A DNA stretch of 64,000 bases from Sphingomonas koreensis. GTDB taxonomy: Bacteria; Pseudomonadota; Alphaproteobacteria; Sphingomonadales; Sphingomonadaceae. Positions 39,834 through 48,681 of the stretch are shown piece by piece. Numbering within the stretch: position 1 is the first letter of the stretch; every line of letters starts with the position of its first letter. Below the pieces are notes generated by a model that saw only the letters and a list, made by a program, of their open reading frames with translations, was not told the DNA's origin and ran no database searches. A program made the position numbers and the translations under genes. The stretch covers positions 930,001 to 994,000 of the forward strand of contig RCZF01000001.1 of the NCBI GenBank assembly GCA_006438735.1, in the 5' to 3' direction.

Positions 39834-40744
39834 TGGGCGTCCTCATGACCGTAATAGGTGCCGTAGCGCTGACCGCCGGGGGCGTAGGATACGGCGTTGA
39901 TGAGCAATTGGATGCGATCGCAGCGATCGAGCAGCGCGACCGATTCGCGCAGGTCGGTTTCGCTGGTGGTGTCGGCGCGCACGACCATCATTACCTGGCC
40001 GACCTGCCCGGCGAGCACCGAGGCGGGCGACGCGGCGAGCGCGGGCGGCGAATCGAAAATGACGATGCGGCGCGGATCGGCAATTACCAGGCTGGCGAGC
40101 AGCGCATCGGTGCGATCGCTGGCGAGCAATTCGGTATCGTCGGTTGTGCGCGTGCCGGTGGGCAGCAGGCTGAGCCGTGGAATATCGGTGCGGATGACGC
40201 ACGTTTCGAGCGCGATCGACGGATGGCCGAGCGCGTCGAGCAGCCCCGGGCCCTCGTCGAGGCCGAGCGTGCGCATGACATCGGGCTTGGCGAAATCGGC
40301 GTCGACCAGCAGCACCTCGACGTCGCGCTCCGCCGCCATCGACAGCGCGAGGTTGATCGAACAGAAGGTCTTGCCCTCGCCCGGCTTGGCCGAGCAGACC
40401 AGGATCATCCGCGAGCGGATCGGGTCGGCCTCGGCCAATTCGCGGCCGGCGAGCAGCAAATGGCGTTTGACCAGCCGGAATTCCTCGGCGAGCACGCCGA
40501 TCGGCGCGCCGGGGACGAGGAAGCCGCCATGCGACAGCAGTTCGCGATCGATCGCCGCTACCGGCCCGACAAAGGGCGCGGGCGCGATCGGCGCGCGCGC
40601 GGTTGACGCCGCCGGCGGCGCGATCGGCGGCGTCATCGGCGCCGGGCGATCACCGCGCGGACGGAAGTGATCGCTGAAATCATAGACCTCGGCCGCTCGT
40701 TCGAGCAGCGATCCGGTCAGCCGACGTGGCGTCGCGTCATTCAT
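39830..40744 (-). CDS. Tyrosine autokinase of the exosortase A system (BY-kinase)
   Basis: A 304-residue cytoplasmic P-loop kinase. Walker A is VCSAKPGEGKTFCS (116-129), Walker A' LLVDADFAKPD, Walker B VIFDSPP. The C-terminus carries a cluster of tyrosines (RYGTYYG), the autophosphorylation site typical of bacterial BY-kinases. It works with the Wzz-like neighbour (stop-start overlap 4 nt) to control chain length and export. Confidence 0.93.
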   Translation of the reverse strand: MNDATPRRLTGSLLERAAEVYDFSDHFRPRGDRPAPMTPPIAPPAASTARAPIAPAPFVGPVAAIDRELLSHGGFLVPGAPIGVLAEEFRLVKRHLLLAGRELAEADPIRSRMILVCSAKPGEGKTFCSINLALSMAAERDVEVLLVDADFAKPDVMRTLGLDEGPGLLDALGHPSIALETCVIRTDIPRLSLLPTGTRTTDDTELLASDRTDALLASLVIADPRRIVIFDSPPALAASPASVLAGQVGQVMMVVRADTTSETDLRESVALLDRCDRIQLLINAVSYAPGGQRYGTYYGHEDAQ

Positions 40745-42249
40745 GCCGCCAGTCCCCTCTGCAGGAATTCCACACCGAGCAGCGCGACATAGGCAACCCC
40801 CAGCCCGCCGAACCCACCGGCGAAATAACGCAGCCGCTCGCGCCGCCGCGCCTGTTGCGCGCGCGTCAGCACTTCGCCGATCGATCCGATCACGCTCATG
40901 CCCGACGCCTTTTCGAGCCGCGCCGCGGTCGGGAAGGTCGTCTTGAGCTGGCTGAGCGCGAACGCCGCGCCGATCCCGCCGAGCAAGCCGACGATCAGCA
41001 CGCCGGTAAGCAGCAGCGGCCGATTGGGCGCGGTCGGCACGCTGGGGCTGGTCGGCGGATCGATCACGGTGAACTTCACCGCGTCGGTCTGGCTTTGGAC
41101 CTGACCGCGCAGCTTGATGTCCTCGCGGTCGGCGAGCATCTTGTCGTATTGATCCTTGAGCACCTGATAATCGCGCTCGATCTGCGCCTGCTGCGCGGCG
41201 ACGCCGGGATCGCTGGCGAGCTTGTCGCCGAGCGTATCGAGATCGTGCTGGAGCTGGGTCTTGCGCTGGAGCAAGCCGGCGAGCGTCGCCTGCTTGTCCG
41301 CCTGCATCGACTTCAGCGACATATACATCGGATTGGGCGAGCCGCTGACCGCGCCGGCCGGTTCGCTCCGCGCCGCGGCTTGCGCAGCGGCGAGCTGGCT
41401 CTTGAGCGCGATCACGTCGGGATAGCTGTCGGTCCAGCCGCGGGCACGGGCATCGGCAAGCTGGCCCTGGATCGCCGCAACGCGCGCCGCCGCCGGGCCG
41501 CCGGTGACACCGTTGGCGCCGGGCACGGTCGGCGGTGTCCCGGCGAGCTGGGCATTGACGGTGGAAAGGCCGCTTTGCGCAACGGCAAGGTCCGAATCGA
41601 CTTGCGCAAGCTCGGTATGCGCCGCGGTCATGCGGTCATCGAGCGTGCCGGTGCCGGGCAAGGCGCTGAGATAGCGGTTCTGGAAATCCTGGCGCTTCTG
41701 ATCGGCGTCCTGCAATTGCTGCTGGCGCTGCGACAATTGCGCGTCGAGGAATTGCAGCGTCTGGCTGTTCTCGTCGCGATCGTCGGCCATGTTGGTGTCG
41801 ACGAAGATGTCGATCAGCTTTTGGACGACGTCATGAGCGAGCTTGGGGTTCGATGCGGTGGCGTCGATCTCAAACAAATTGTTCTGCTGCGCGGTGATCT
41901 TGATCGCCTGCTGCAAGCCGCCGACGCGCGCGGCCATGTCCTTGTCGTTGGCCACGGTGCCGGCGAGCGAGGTGCCGCGCACGACCTTCTGGAGGTTGAC
42001 CGCCGACGTCAGCGTCTGGCGCACCGCATCGATGCTCTGCTGCTGCTCAGCGTTGGAGATGCCGATCTTGCCCGGCAACAGCGACTGCATGTCGACCGAA
42101 ACGCGGGCGTGCGACGTATAAGTGCTGGGGATTTGCGCGACCGCGAGCCAGCCCAAGATACAGATTGCCCAAGCGGCGGCGAGCGCAATCCAGCGCCGCG
42201 TCCAGACCGCGTGGAGCGCAATGCGCAGTTCGTCGAAAAGACCGTTCAC
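40741..42249 (-). CDS. Wzz-like polysaccharide chain-length determinant of the exosortase A system
   Basis: A 502-residue polysaccharide co-polymerase. TM1 is near residues 22-40, a long periplasmic coiled coil at about 150-390, and TM2 near 425-445. A short basic cytoplasmic tail follows, then a final hydrophobic stretch. Coiled-coil heptads are dense (LSQRQQQLQDADQKRQDFQN). It pairs with the adjacent autokinase, since it lacks its own kinase domain. Confidence 0.92.
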   Translation of the reverse strand: MNGLFDELRIALHAVWTRRWIALAAAWAICILGWLAVAQIPSTYTSHARVSVDMQSLLPGKIGISNAEQQQSIDAVRQTLTSAVNLQKVVRGTSLAGTVANDKDMAARVGGLQQAIKITAQQNNLFEIDATASNPKLAHDVVQKLIDIFVDTNMADDRDENSQTLQFLDAQLSQRQQQLQDADQKRQDFQNRYLSALPGTGTLDDRMTAAHTELAQVDSDLAVAQSGLSTVNAQLAGTPPTVPGANGVTGGPAAARVAAIQGQLADARARGWTDSYPDVIALKSQLAAAQAAARSEPAGAVSGSPNPMYMSLKSMQADKQATLAGLLQRKTQLQHDLDTLGDKLASDPGVAAQQAQIERDYQVLKDQYDKMLADREDIKLRGQVQSQTDAVKFTVIDPPTSPSVPTAPNRPLLLTGVLIVGLLGGIGAAFALSQLKTTFPTAARLEKASGMSVIGSIGEVLTRAQQARRRERLRYFAGGFGGLGVAYVALLGVEFLQRGLAA

Positions 42250-42260
42250 GCGGGCGTCCT

Positions 42261-42905
42261 TTAGAACATGCTCTCGGGGATGATGATCACATCGCCCGGT
42301 TGCAGCATCACATTGGCCTTGGGATCGCCGTCCTTGAGCAGGCTCGACAGCTTGAGCGCATATTCGGTCTGCTTGCCGCTCGCCTTGTCGTAACGGATGA
42401 GCTTCGCGCGATTGCCCGCGGCATATTGCGACAGCCCGCCAACCGCGATCATCGCGTCGAGCACGGTCATGTTGGCGCGATAGGGAATCGAGGCGGGCTT
42501 GGCGGTGGCGCCGACGATACGGATCTGCTGACTGAACGTGCCAGAGAAATTATCGACGATCACCGAGACGATCGGATCCTTGATATATTGCGACAGCGCG
42601 ATCTTCATGTCGTCCGCTAGCATCGCCGGGGTCTTGCCGACCGCGGGCATGTCGCTGATCAGCGGCGTGGTGATGCGGCCGTCGGGCCGCACCTGGACCT
42701 TGGTCGACAGCTCGGGATTGCGCCATACGAAGATGTTGAGCGTATCGAGCGGGCCGATGATATATTGCTCGCTCGGCGCCTGATTGCTCGAGACGAACGA
42801 CGCCGGGGGCAGCTCGGGCCGCCCGCCGCCGCCGGCGCACCCGGCGATCGTCGTCATCGCGATCACGGGGCCGGCAAAGACCTTCGAAAACTGCTGCAAC
42901 CGCAT
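42261..42905 (-). CDS. Polysaccharide export lipoprotein (Wza-like)
   Basis: A 214-residue protein from ATG 42905 (a TTG precedes it). The signal ends in the lipobox TIAGC. The mature part has a Poly_export domain (IIGPLDTLNIFVWRNPELS, VRPDGRITTPLI) and a SLBB-like repeat (IRIVGATAKPASIPYRANMTVLDAMIAVGG), ending in LQPGDVIIIPESMF. It forms the periplasm/outer-membrane channel for the exopolysaccharide. It is first in the leftward run of 10 genes to 30496, with an SD of GGAGAAGG. Confidence 0.93.
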   Translation of the reverse strand: MRLQQFSKVFAGPVIAMTTIAGCAGGGGRPELPPASFVSSNQAPSEQYIIGPLDTLNIFVWRNPELSTKVQVRPDGRITTPLISDMPAVGKTPAMLADDMKIALSQYIKDPIVSVIVDNFSGTFSQQIRIVGATAKPASIPYRANMTVLDAMIAVGGLSQYAAGNRAKLIRYDKASGKQTEYALKLSSLLKDGDPKANVMLQPGDVIIIPESMF

Positions 42906-42984
42906 CAAACCTTCTCCCGCAGGCGCGGCCTCGAGCGGGTGACGTCATCCCGCAAGGCGCGCAGCTACAGCCCGGGCTATGCGA

Positions 42985-44241
42985 TCAAGAGGTGAAGATA
43001 GCGTTAGGATTGTCCGGCGAACCGGCGAGAATCTCTGTCGGAATCGGATGATTCAAGAAGGCGCTAGGGCTCGCCGAGAGGCCGTAGGCGCCGGCGAGAA
43101 ACAGCGCGATGACGTCACCTGGTTCGGCATGCGGCAGCGCCACCTTGTCGGCGAGGCGATCAAGCGGCGTGCACAGGCAGCCGACGACGGTGACGGTCTC
43201 TTCCCCCGGCGCGGCCAAGCGATCGGCGATGGCGATCGGATAGTTGCGGCGGACGACGGTGCCGAAATTGCCCGACGCGGCGAGTTGGTGATGGAGGCCG
43301 CCGTCAACCACGAGAAAGGTTTCGCCCTGGCTCTCCTTCCGGTCGGCGACGCGGGTGAGGTAGACACCGGCCTCGGCGACCAACCAGCGGCCGAGCTCGA
43401 TCGCGAAACGGCTGTCGGCGAGGATGGCCGCGCGTGACGCCAAGGCGTCGGCGAGCGCCGCGCCGATGCGGGCCACGTCGATCGGCGTGTCTCCGGCGAA
43501 ATAAGGGACGCCGAAGCCGCCGCCGAGATTGACCAGTGGCGGCGTCGCGCCGTCTTCGTCGGCGAGGCGCGCGGCTAGCGCCAGCGTCGCCGACTGCATT
43601 TCGATAATCGCGTCGCTATCCAGCGCCTGCGACCCAGCAAAGATGTGGAAGCCGCGCCAGTCCGCACCCGCATCACGTATCGTGCGGACGAGCGCGGCGG
43701 CGCGGCCGGAATCCACGCCGAACGGCGACGCGCGGCCGCCCATCCGCATGCCGGAGCCGCGCAGTTCGAAATCGGGATTGACCCGCACCGCGAGCCGCGG
43801 CGTCACGCCGGTGCGATCGCCGATCGCCAGCGCGCGCGCCGCCTCGCTTTCGGATTCCAGGTTGATCGTGACGCCGGCGAGGATCGCATCCTCGAGCTCG
43901 TCGTCGCGCTTGCCAGGCCCGGCGAAGCTGATCGCGGCGGCCGGCTTGACCGCCAACGCCGCGCGCATTTCGCCCGACGAGGCGACGTCGAGCCCGTCGA
44001 CGATCGGCGCCATCGCCTTGACCAACGGCGCGAACGGATTGGCCTTGATCGCATAATGGACATCGACCCCGGCCGGCAGCGCCGCGCGGAGGCTGGCGAC
44101 ACGATCGGCGATGCCGGCAAAATCATAGACGAACAGCGGGGTGTCGCCGGCAATGTCGCTCCATTCGGCGGCGGTCTTGCCGGCGATTGTGAGGACGCTT
44201 TGGTCGGCGAATCGCTGGGGGATCGGACCGATCGGCTTCAT
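42985..44241 (-). CDS. Pyridoxal-dependent decarboxylase of the exosortase A system
   Basis: A 418-residue type III PLP decarboxylase of the diaminopimelate/ornithine group. Lys66 is in VHYAIKANPF, the HIFAGSQ loop and the NLGGGFGVPYF glycine loop hold the phosphate, and VVGCLCTPLD supplies the C-terminal Cys. In XrtA loci it is a marker gene (TIGR03099-type) and probably makes an amine for the polymer or for the neighbouring acyl-ACP pathway. It overlaps the acyl-CoA ligase gene by 4 nt. Confidence 0.9.
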   Translation of the reverse strand: MKPIGPIPQRFADQSVLTIAGKTAAEWSDIAGDTPLFVYDFAGIADRVASLRAALPAGVDVHYAIKANPFAPLVKAMAPIVDGLDVASSGEMRAALAVKPAAAISFAGPGKRDDELEDAILAGVTINLESESEAARALAIGDRTGVTPRLAVRVNPDFELRGSGMRMGGRASPFGVDSGRAAALVRTIRDAGADWRGFHIFAGSQALDSDAIIEMQSATLALAARLADEDGATPPLVNLGGGFGVPYFAGDTPIDVARIGAALADALASRAAILADSRFAIELGRWLVAEAGVYLTRVADRKESQGETFLVVDGGLHHQLAASGNFGTVVRRNYPIAIADRLAAPGEETVTVVGCLCTPLDRLADKVALPHAEPGDVIALFLAGAYGLSASPSAFLNHPIPTEILAGSPDNPNAIFTS

Positions 44242-45749
44242 GACGTCAGCCCCGCCTCGAGCGCGGCGCGATCGAGCTTGCCGTTGGCGTTGCGGGGAAG
44301 CGTGTCGCGCCAGTCATAGCGGGCCGGTTGCATGAAGCTCGGCAGATCACGCCGCAGCCGCGTGCGCAAGCTCTGTTCGGCCGCCTCGAGATCACCGATC
44401 GCGCGCGCGACGACGACGATCACCTGGCCGAGCCGTGCGTCGGGCACGCCGATCGCCACCGCTTCGGCCGCCTCGCCGCCGGCGAGGACCGCTTCCTCGA
44501 TCTCGGTCGGGCTGATGCGATTGCCGGCGCTCTTGATCATTTCGTCGTCGCGGCCGACGAAGCGGAACAGCCCGTCCGCGCCCTCGATCACGGTATCGCC
44601 GGACCACGCCGCCGCGCCACCATAGGTCGAGAACGACGGCGCCGGCCGGAAGCGCGCCGCAGTGCGCTCGGGATCGCGCCAATAGCCTTGCGCGACGAGA
44701 GGACCGGCGTGGACGAGTTCGCCCGGCTGGTCCGGCGCGGCGCGCGAGCCGTCGGGCGCGACCGCCATCACCTCGGCAAAGGGAATCGCGCGGCCGATCG
44801 ATTCGGGATGGGCATCGACCAGCATTGGATCGAGATAGGTCGATCGGAACGCTTCGGTCAGCCCGTACATCGGGTAGAGATCAGCCTGCGGAAAGCGCGT
44901 CCGGAGCGAGCGGATCATCGCCGGCGTCAGCGCGCCACCCGAATTGGTCAATCGTTTCAAGGAGGATGCGGCGGTTTCCGGCCATTGGCTCTCAAGCAGC
45001 TGCACCCAGAGTGGCGGCACGCCGGCGATCGTGGTGATCGCGTGACGCTCGACCGCCTTCACGACATCGCGCCCGGTGAGATAATCGAGCGGCACGATCC
45101 GCGCGCCCGCCGCCCAGGTCGAGAACAACTGGTTCTGGCCGTAATCGAAACTGAGCGGCAGGATGCCCAGCACTCGATCTTCCGGCGTCAGCTTCAGATA
45201 ATGCGCGACGCTGATCGCGCCGAGCCACAAATTGGCGTGGCTGAGCATCACGCCCTTGGGTCGGCCGGTCGAGCCCGAGGTGTAGAGGATCGCCGCCAGC
45301 GCATCGACATCGGCGTCGGACGGCGACATTCTCGCGCCGCCGAGCGGAACAGTCTCCTCCTGCTCGATCCGACAGACAGCCGGAACGTCGCCAGCCTCGA
45401 GCATGCCCGCGCGGATCGGCTGGGTAATCAGCATCGCCGCGCCGCTATCGGCGAGGATATGCGCGACTTGCGCGCGCTTGAGCACCGGGTTGATCGGCAC
45501 ATGGACAAGCCCGGCGCGCGGTGCGGCAAGCGGCATCACGCACGCAAGGCGAGTTTTGGGCAGCCAACTGGCGACGCGATCGCCCGGCGCGAGGCCCAGT
45601 TCGGCCAGCCACTGCGCCACGGCGCCGACCGCGGCCTCCAGCCCGGCATAATCGAGCGGTCCAGCGCGGTCCTCGATCGCCACATCGCCCGGCGCGCCGT
45701 GGCCCGGCAAATGGTCGATCGGCTTCGGCACGGGATCGAGCGGGATCAT
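44238..45749 (-). CDS. Acyl-CoA/acyl-ACP ligase (AMP-forming) of the exosortase A system
   Basis: A 503-residue ANL-superfamily adenylating enzyme. The P-loop is AILYTSGSTGRPKGVMLSH, the second core motif VYGLTEAFRS-like (MYGLTEAFRSTYLD), and the hinge GRDDEMIKSAGNRISPTEIE carries the catalytic lysine region. ATG 45749 with AAGG upstream. It activates an acid with ATP and, given the carrier protein gene divergent from it (45854), may load that carrier. It is the TIGR03098-type XrtA-associated family. Confidence 0.92.
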   Translation of the reverse strand: MIPLDPVPKPIDHLPGHGAPGDVAIEDRAGPLDYAGLEAAVGAVAQWLAELGLAPGDRVASWLPKTRLACVMPLAAPRAGLVHVPINPVLKRAQVAHILADSGAAMLITQPIRAGMLEAGDVPAVCRIEQEETVPLGGARMSPSDADVDALAAILYTSGSTGRPKGVMLSHANLWLGAISVAHYLKLTPEDRVLGILPLSFDYGQNQLFSTWAAGARIVPLDYLTGRDVVKAVERHAITTIAGVPPLWVQLLESQWPETAASSLKRLTNSGGALTPAMIRSLRTRFPQADLYPMYGLTEAFRSTYLDPMLVDAHPESIGRAIPFAEVMAVAPDGSRAAPDQPGELVHAGPLVAQGYWRDPERTAARFRPAPSFSTYGGAAAWSGDTVIEGADGLFRFVGRDDEMIKSAGNRISPTEIEEAVLAGGEAAEAVAIGVPDARLGQVIVVVARAIGDLEAAEQSLRTRLRRDLPSFMQPARYDWRDTLPRNANGKLDRAALEAGLTS

Positions 45750-45853
45750 GCCGCCTTGATAGTGCGCTGCGCCGCGCTGCCAAGGGCCCCTTGCCGCCGC
45801 GCCCGCCACCGATTACCGCGGGCGCCCAGACAAACCGCGACAGGGGCGCTGAC

Positions 45854-46126
45854 TTGGTTCCCGAAGGCAAGACGACAATCGACGCCACGCTCCGCGCCGT
45901 CCTGCGCGACGTGCTGGGCCTGAGCGAGGCGCGCGCCGCTGCGCTCGACGCCGGGACGCCGCTGTTCGGCGCGATGCCCGAGCTCGATTCGATGGCGGTC
46001 GCCGGCGTGCTGACCGAGCTCGAGGACCGGCTCGGCATCGTCATCGAGGACGACGAGGTCGATGGCGAGATGCTAGAAACCTTCGGCGCGCTCAGCGAAT
46101 TCGCGGCGGCCAAGGCGCTCATGTGA
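45854..46126 (+). CDS. Acyl carrier protein of the exosortase A cluster (TTG start)
   Basis: A 90-residue carrier from TTG 45854, seven bases after CAGGGG; no ATG is available in frame in the non-coding gap. The phosphopantetheine site is Ser46 in PELDSMAVAGVL. The acidic helices are of ACP type. It is divergent from the AMP ligase, its probable partner, over a 104-nt shared promoter region. It ends in ATGTGA, so the next gene starts inside its stop. Confidence 0.88.
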   Translation: MVPEGKTTIDATLRAVLRDVLGLSEARAAALDAGTPLFGAMPELDSMAVAGVLTELEDRLGIVIEDDEVDGEMLETFGALSEFAAAKALM

Positions 46127-46800
46127 TCGACCATTACGATTGGGCCGGCGGGCGCGAGGCGTTGATGCGCTTCGGTCCTTTCGATGGCCCGATCGTGGTG
46201 CTGGCGATGCCGCTGTTCGAAGAGGCGAACCGCCTGCGGGCGTTCGTCGTGACGATGCTTCGGGCGTTGGCTGATCAAGGGATCGGCAGCGTGCTGCCCG
46301 ACCTGCCGGGAACCGGCGAAAGCATTACATCACTTGAACAGTTATCGGTAGATGATTGGCCTGAGGCTCTTTCCTGCGTCATTGATCGCCCCGTTCATAT
46401 GGCGGCGCTGCGCGGCGGCTGCCTGATCGCCGGCAACGTTCCTGCCTTATCGCGCTGGTATTTCGCGCCGGCGTCGGGCGCGTCGCTGATCCGCGATCTG
46501 GTGCGCAGCCGCCACGTGAGCGACCGGGATTTCGACGCGACCGCCGTCGATCAAGACGGGCCGCCGATCGAGCTGGCCGGCCACCGCGCGCCAAGCGCCT
46601 TGCTGCGCGCGCTGGGCGCGGCCGAGGCCGACACCGCCCCGCCGTGCCGCATCGTCCGCCTGGAGAGCGACGCTGCCGCCGCCGATCGCAAGATCGCCGG
46701 CGCGCCGCTGTGGCGCCGTAGCGAACCGGACAATGATCCCGCGCTGGCAGCGCTGCTCGCCGCCGATCTCGCCGATTGGGTGCGTCGATGCGAGAGCTGA
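46123..46800 (+). CDS. Exosortase A system-associated hydrolase (type 2)
   Basis: A 225-residue alpha/beta hydrolase-like protein with GTG start at 46123, overlapping the ACP stop. Motifs include VLAMPLFEEANRLRAF and LPDLPGTGESITS. The usual G-x-S-x-G nucleophile elbow appears as ALRGGCLIAG, so the active-site serine may be absent or replaced. It resembles the TIGR03101 XrtA family. It is probably a carrier-bound product esterase or transacylase; weak conservation means function is open. Confidence 0.83.
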   Translation: MIDHYDWAGGREALMRFGPFDGPIVVLAMPLFEEANRLRAFVVTMLRALADQGIGSVLPDLPGTGESITSLEQLSVDDWPEALSCVIDRPVHMAALRGGCLIAGNVPALSRWYFAPASGASLIRDLVRSRHVSDRDFDATAVDQDGPPIELAGHRAPSALLRALGAAEADTAPPCRIVRLESDAAAADRKIAGAPLWRRSEPDNDPALAALLAADLADWVRRCES

Positions 46801-47558
46801 TCTCCTTCGATTGCGCGGGCGAAACGCTGCTCGGCACGCTGGATAGCGCCGCGGGAACGACGGGGCTGCTGATCGTCTCCGGCGGCAATGAAATCCGCAT
46901 CGGCGCGCATCGCGGGATGGCGCTGCTCGCCGCGCGGATCGCCGAGCACGGCGTGCCGGTGTTTCGCTTCGATCGCCGCGGCGTGGGCGATTCGAGCGGC
47001 GAGAATGGCGGTTATGCGTCGAGCGGGCCCGACATCGCCGCCGCCGCCGCCGCCTTCCGCGCGGCCCAGCCGCAGCTCTCTCATTTGATCGGTTTCGGCA
47101 ATTGCGATGCGGCGACCGCGCTGGCGCTGTTCGGTCGCGATGCCGGAATCGACCGACTCATCGTCACCAATCCCTGGGTGATCGAGACGACCGACGACCT
47201 CCCGCCCGCCGCGGCGATCCGCGCGCGCTACGCTGAACGGCTGCGTGATCCGCGCGAATGGCGTCGGCTGTTGAGCGGCGGCGTGAATATCACCAAGCTT
47301 GTGCGTGGTTTACAACGCGTTGCTTTCAATGGATCGCAGCAAACCCGCAACCTTGCGGATCGTTTCTTCGCCACTCTGCCCCGCTCGACGCACATCATTC
47401 TCGCCGAGCGCGACGCCACCGCGCAAGCATTCGCCGCCGAGGCGAAACGGCGCGATTGGGGCGGCGCCGTCGATCGTATCCCCACCGCCTCGCATAGCTT
47501 CGCGCGCGACGGAGATGCCGACGCCCTGTTCGAGGCGATCGTCGCTGCGATCGGCTAA
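46788..47558 (+). CDS. Exosortase A system-associated hydrolase (type 1)
   Basis: A 256-residue alpha/beta hydrolase. It has VSGGNEIRIGAHRG (oxyanion region), RFDRRGVGDSSG and a nucleophile region GFGNCDAAT where Cys replaces Ser, a feature compatible with an acyl-enzyme thioester. ATG 46788 gives a 13-nt overlap with the preceding gene. It resembles the TIGR03100 XrtA family. The Cys in the elbow position suits transfer of an acyl chain from the ACP, which is inference. Confidence 0.83.
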   Translation: MRELISFDCAGETLLGTLDSAAGTTGLLIVSGGNEIRIGAHRGMALLAARIAEHGVPVFRFDRRGVGDSSGENGGYASSGPDIAAAAAAFRAAQPQLSHLIGFGNCDAATALALFGRDAGIDRLIVTNPWVIETTDDLPPAAAIRARYAERLRDPREWRRLLSGGVNITKLVRGLQRVAFNGSQQTRNLADRFFATLPRSTHIILAERDATAQAFAAEAKRRDWGGAVDRIPTASHSFARDGDADALFEAIVAAIG

Positions 47559-47560
47559 GG

Positions 47561-48529
47561 CTATTCCGCCGCTTCGGCGACGCGCTCGAAATCGGCTTCG
47601 GCTAGGAAGCGTTCGGCATCGAGCGCCGCCATGCAGCCGGTGCCGGCGGCGGTCACGGCCTGGCGATAAACCTTGTCCATCACGTCGCCGCACGCGAACA
47701 CGCCGGGCACGCTCGTCCGCGTCGTCCCGGTTTCGACCTTGATGTAATGATCCGAATCGAGCTCGAGATGCCCGCGGAACAGCTCGGTCGCGGGATGGTG
47801 GCCGATCGCGACGAAGCCGCCTTCGACATCTAGCCGGCTGGTCGCGCCGGTCTGCGTGTCCTCGAGATCGAGCGCGACGAGCCCGGCGGTGCCGCCGCCA
47901 TCGACGAAGGTCCGCACTTCCTTGTTCCACAGCACCTTGACGCCCGGATGCGCAAACAGCCGATCCTGGAGAATTTTTTCGGCCCGCAAAGAATCGCGGC
48001 GGTGGATCAGCGTGACGTCGGGCGAGTGGTTGGTGAGATACAGCGCCTCCTCGACCGCGGTGTTGCCGCCGCCGATCACCGCGACCTTCTTGCCGCGATA
48101 GAAGAAGCCGTCGCAGGTGGCGCAAGCGCTGACCCCCTTGCCCTTCATCGCCTCCTCGCTGTCGAGCCCCAGCCATTTGGCCTGCGCGCCGGTGGCGATC
48201 ACCAGCACCTCGCCTTCGTAGATATCGCCGCCGTCGCCGGTCAGCCGAAACGGGCGGTGGGTGAGATCAACGTCGACGATCGTGTCCCACATCAGCGTGG
48301 TGCCGACATGCTCGGCCTGTTTCTGCATCTGCTCCATCAGCCACGGGCCCTGGATGACGTCCGCGAAGCCCGGATAATTCTCGACATCGGTGGTCGTCAT
48401 CAGCTGCCCGCCGGGTTGAATGCCCTGGACGAGGATCGGCTTCATCCCGGCGCGCGCGCCGTAGATCGCGGCGGAAAGCCCGGCCGGGCCGGAGCCGAGG
48501 ATGAGCATGCGGGTCGAATGGGTGGTCAT
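47561..48529 (-). CDS. trxB: Thioredoxin reductase
   Basis: A 322-residue flavoprotein with FAD-binding LGSGPAGLSAAIYGARAG near the start. The redox pair Cys136 and Cys139 is in CATCDG, NADPH-binding GGGNTAVEEALYL follows, and a C-terminal GDVMDKVYRQA binds FAD. It reduces thioredoxin with NADPH in the cytoplasm. It converges on the hydrolase gene with only 2 nt between stops, and is divergent from the FdhF gene. Confidence 0.95.
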   Translation of the reverse strand: MTTHSTRMLILGSGPAGLSAAIYGARAGMKPILVQGIQPGGQLMTTTDVENYPGFADVIQGPWLMEQMQKQAEHVGTTLMWDTIVDVDLTHRPFRLTGDGGDIYEGEVLVIATGAQAKWLGLDSEEAMKGKGVSACATCDGFFYRGKKVAVIGGGNTAVEEALYLTNHSPDVTLIHRRDSLRAEKILQDRLFAHPGVKVLWNKEVRTFVDGGGTAGLVALDLEDTQTGATSRLDVEGGFVAIGHHPATELFRGHLELDSDHYIKVETGTTRTSVPGVFACGDVMDKVYRQAVTAAGTGCMAALDAERFLAEADFERVAEAAE

Positions 48530-48681
48530 GGAAGGCATCCGTCGATGGCAAAGGCCGCATCTAGGGGCGATGCGGCATGGCTGGCAACATGGGGACGGCG
48601 CCCTTTTCGGGCAAACCGCAGAAATGCTTTGCGCGCGCATCCTCTGGCTTGCACTTGCGTTAGCATTGCACGGAGGATCCC

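Noticed and set aside
40741..42249. Wzz-like protein as a complete BY-kinase
   Set aside because: There are no Walker motifs or tyrosine tail in it; the kinase is the separate gene downstream (39830-40744).
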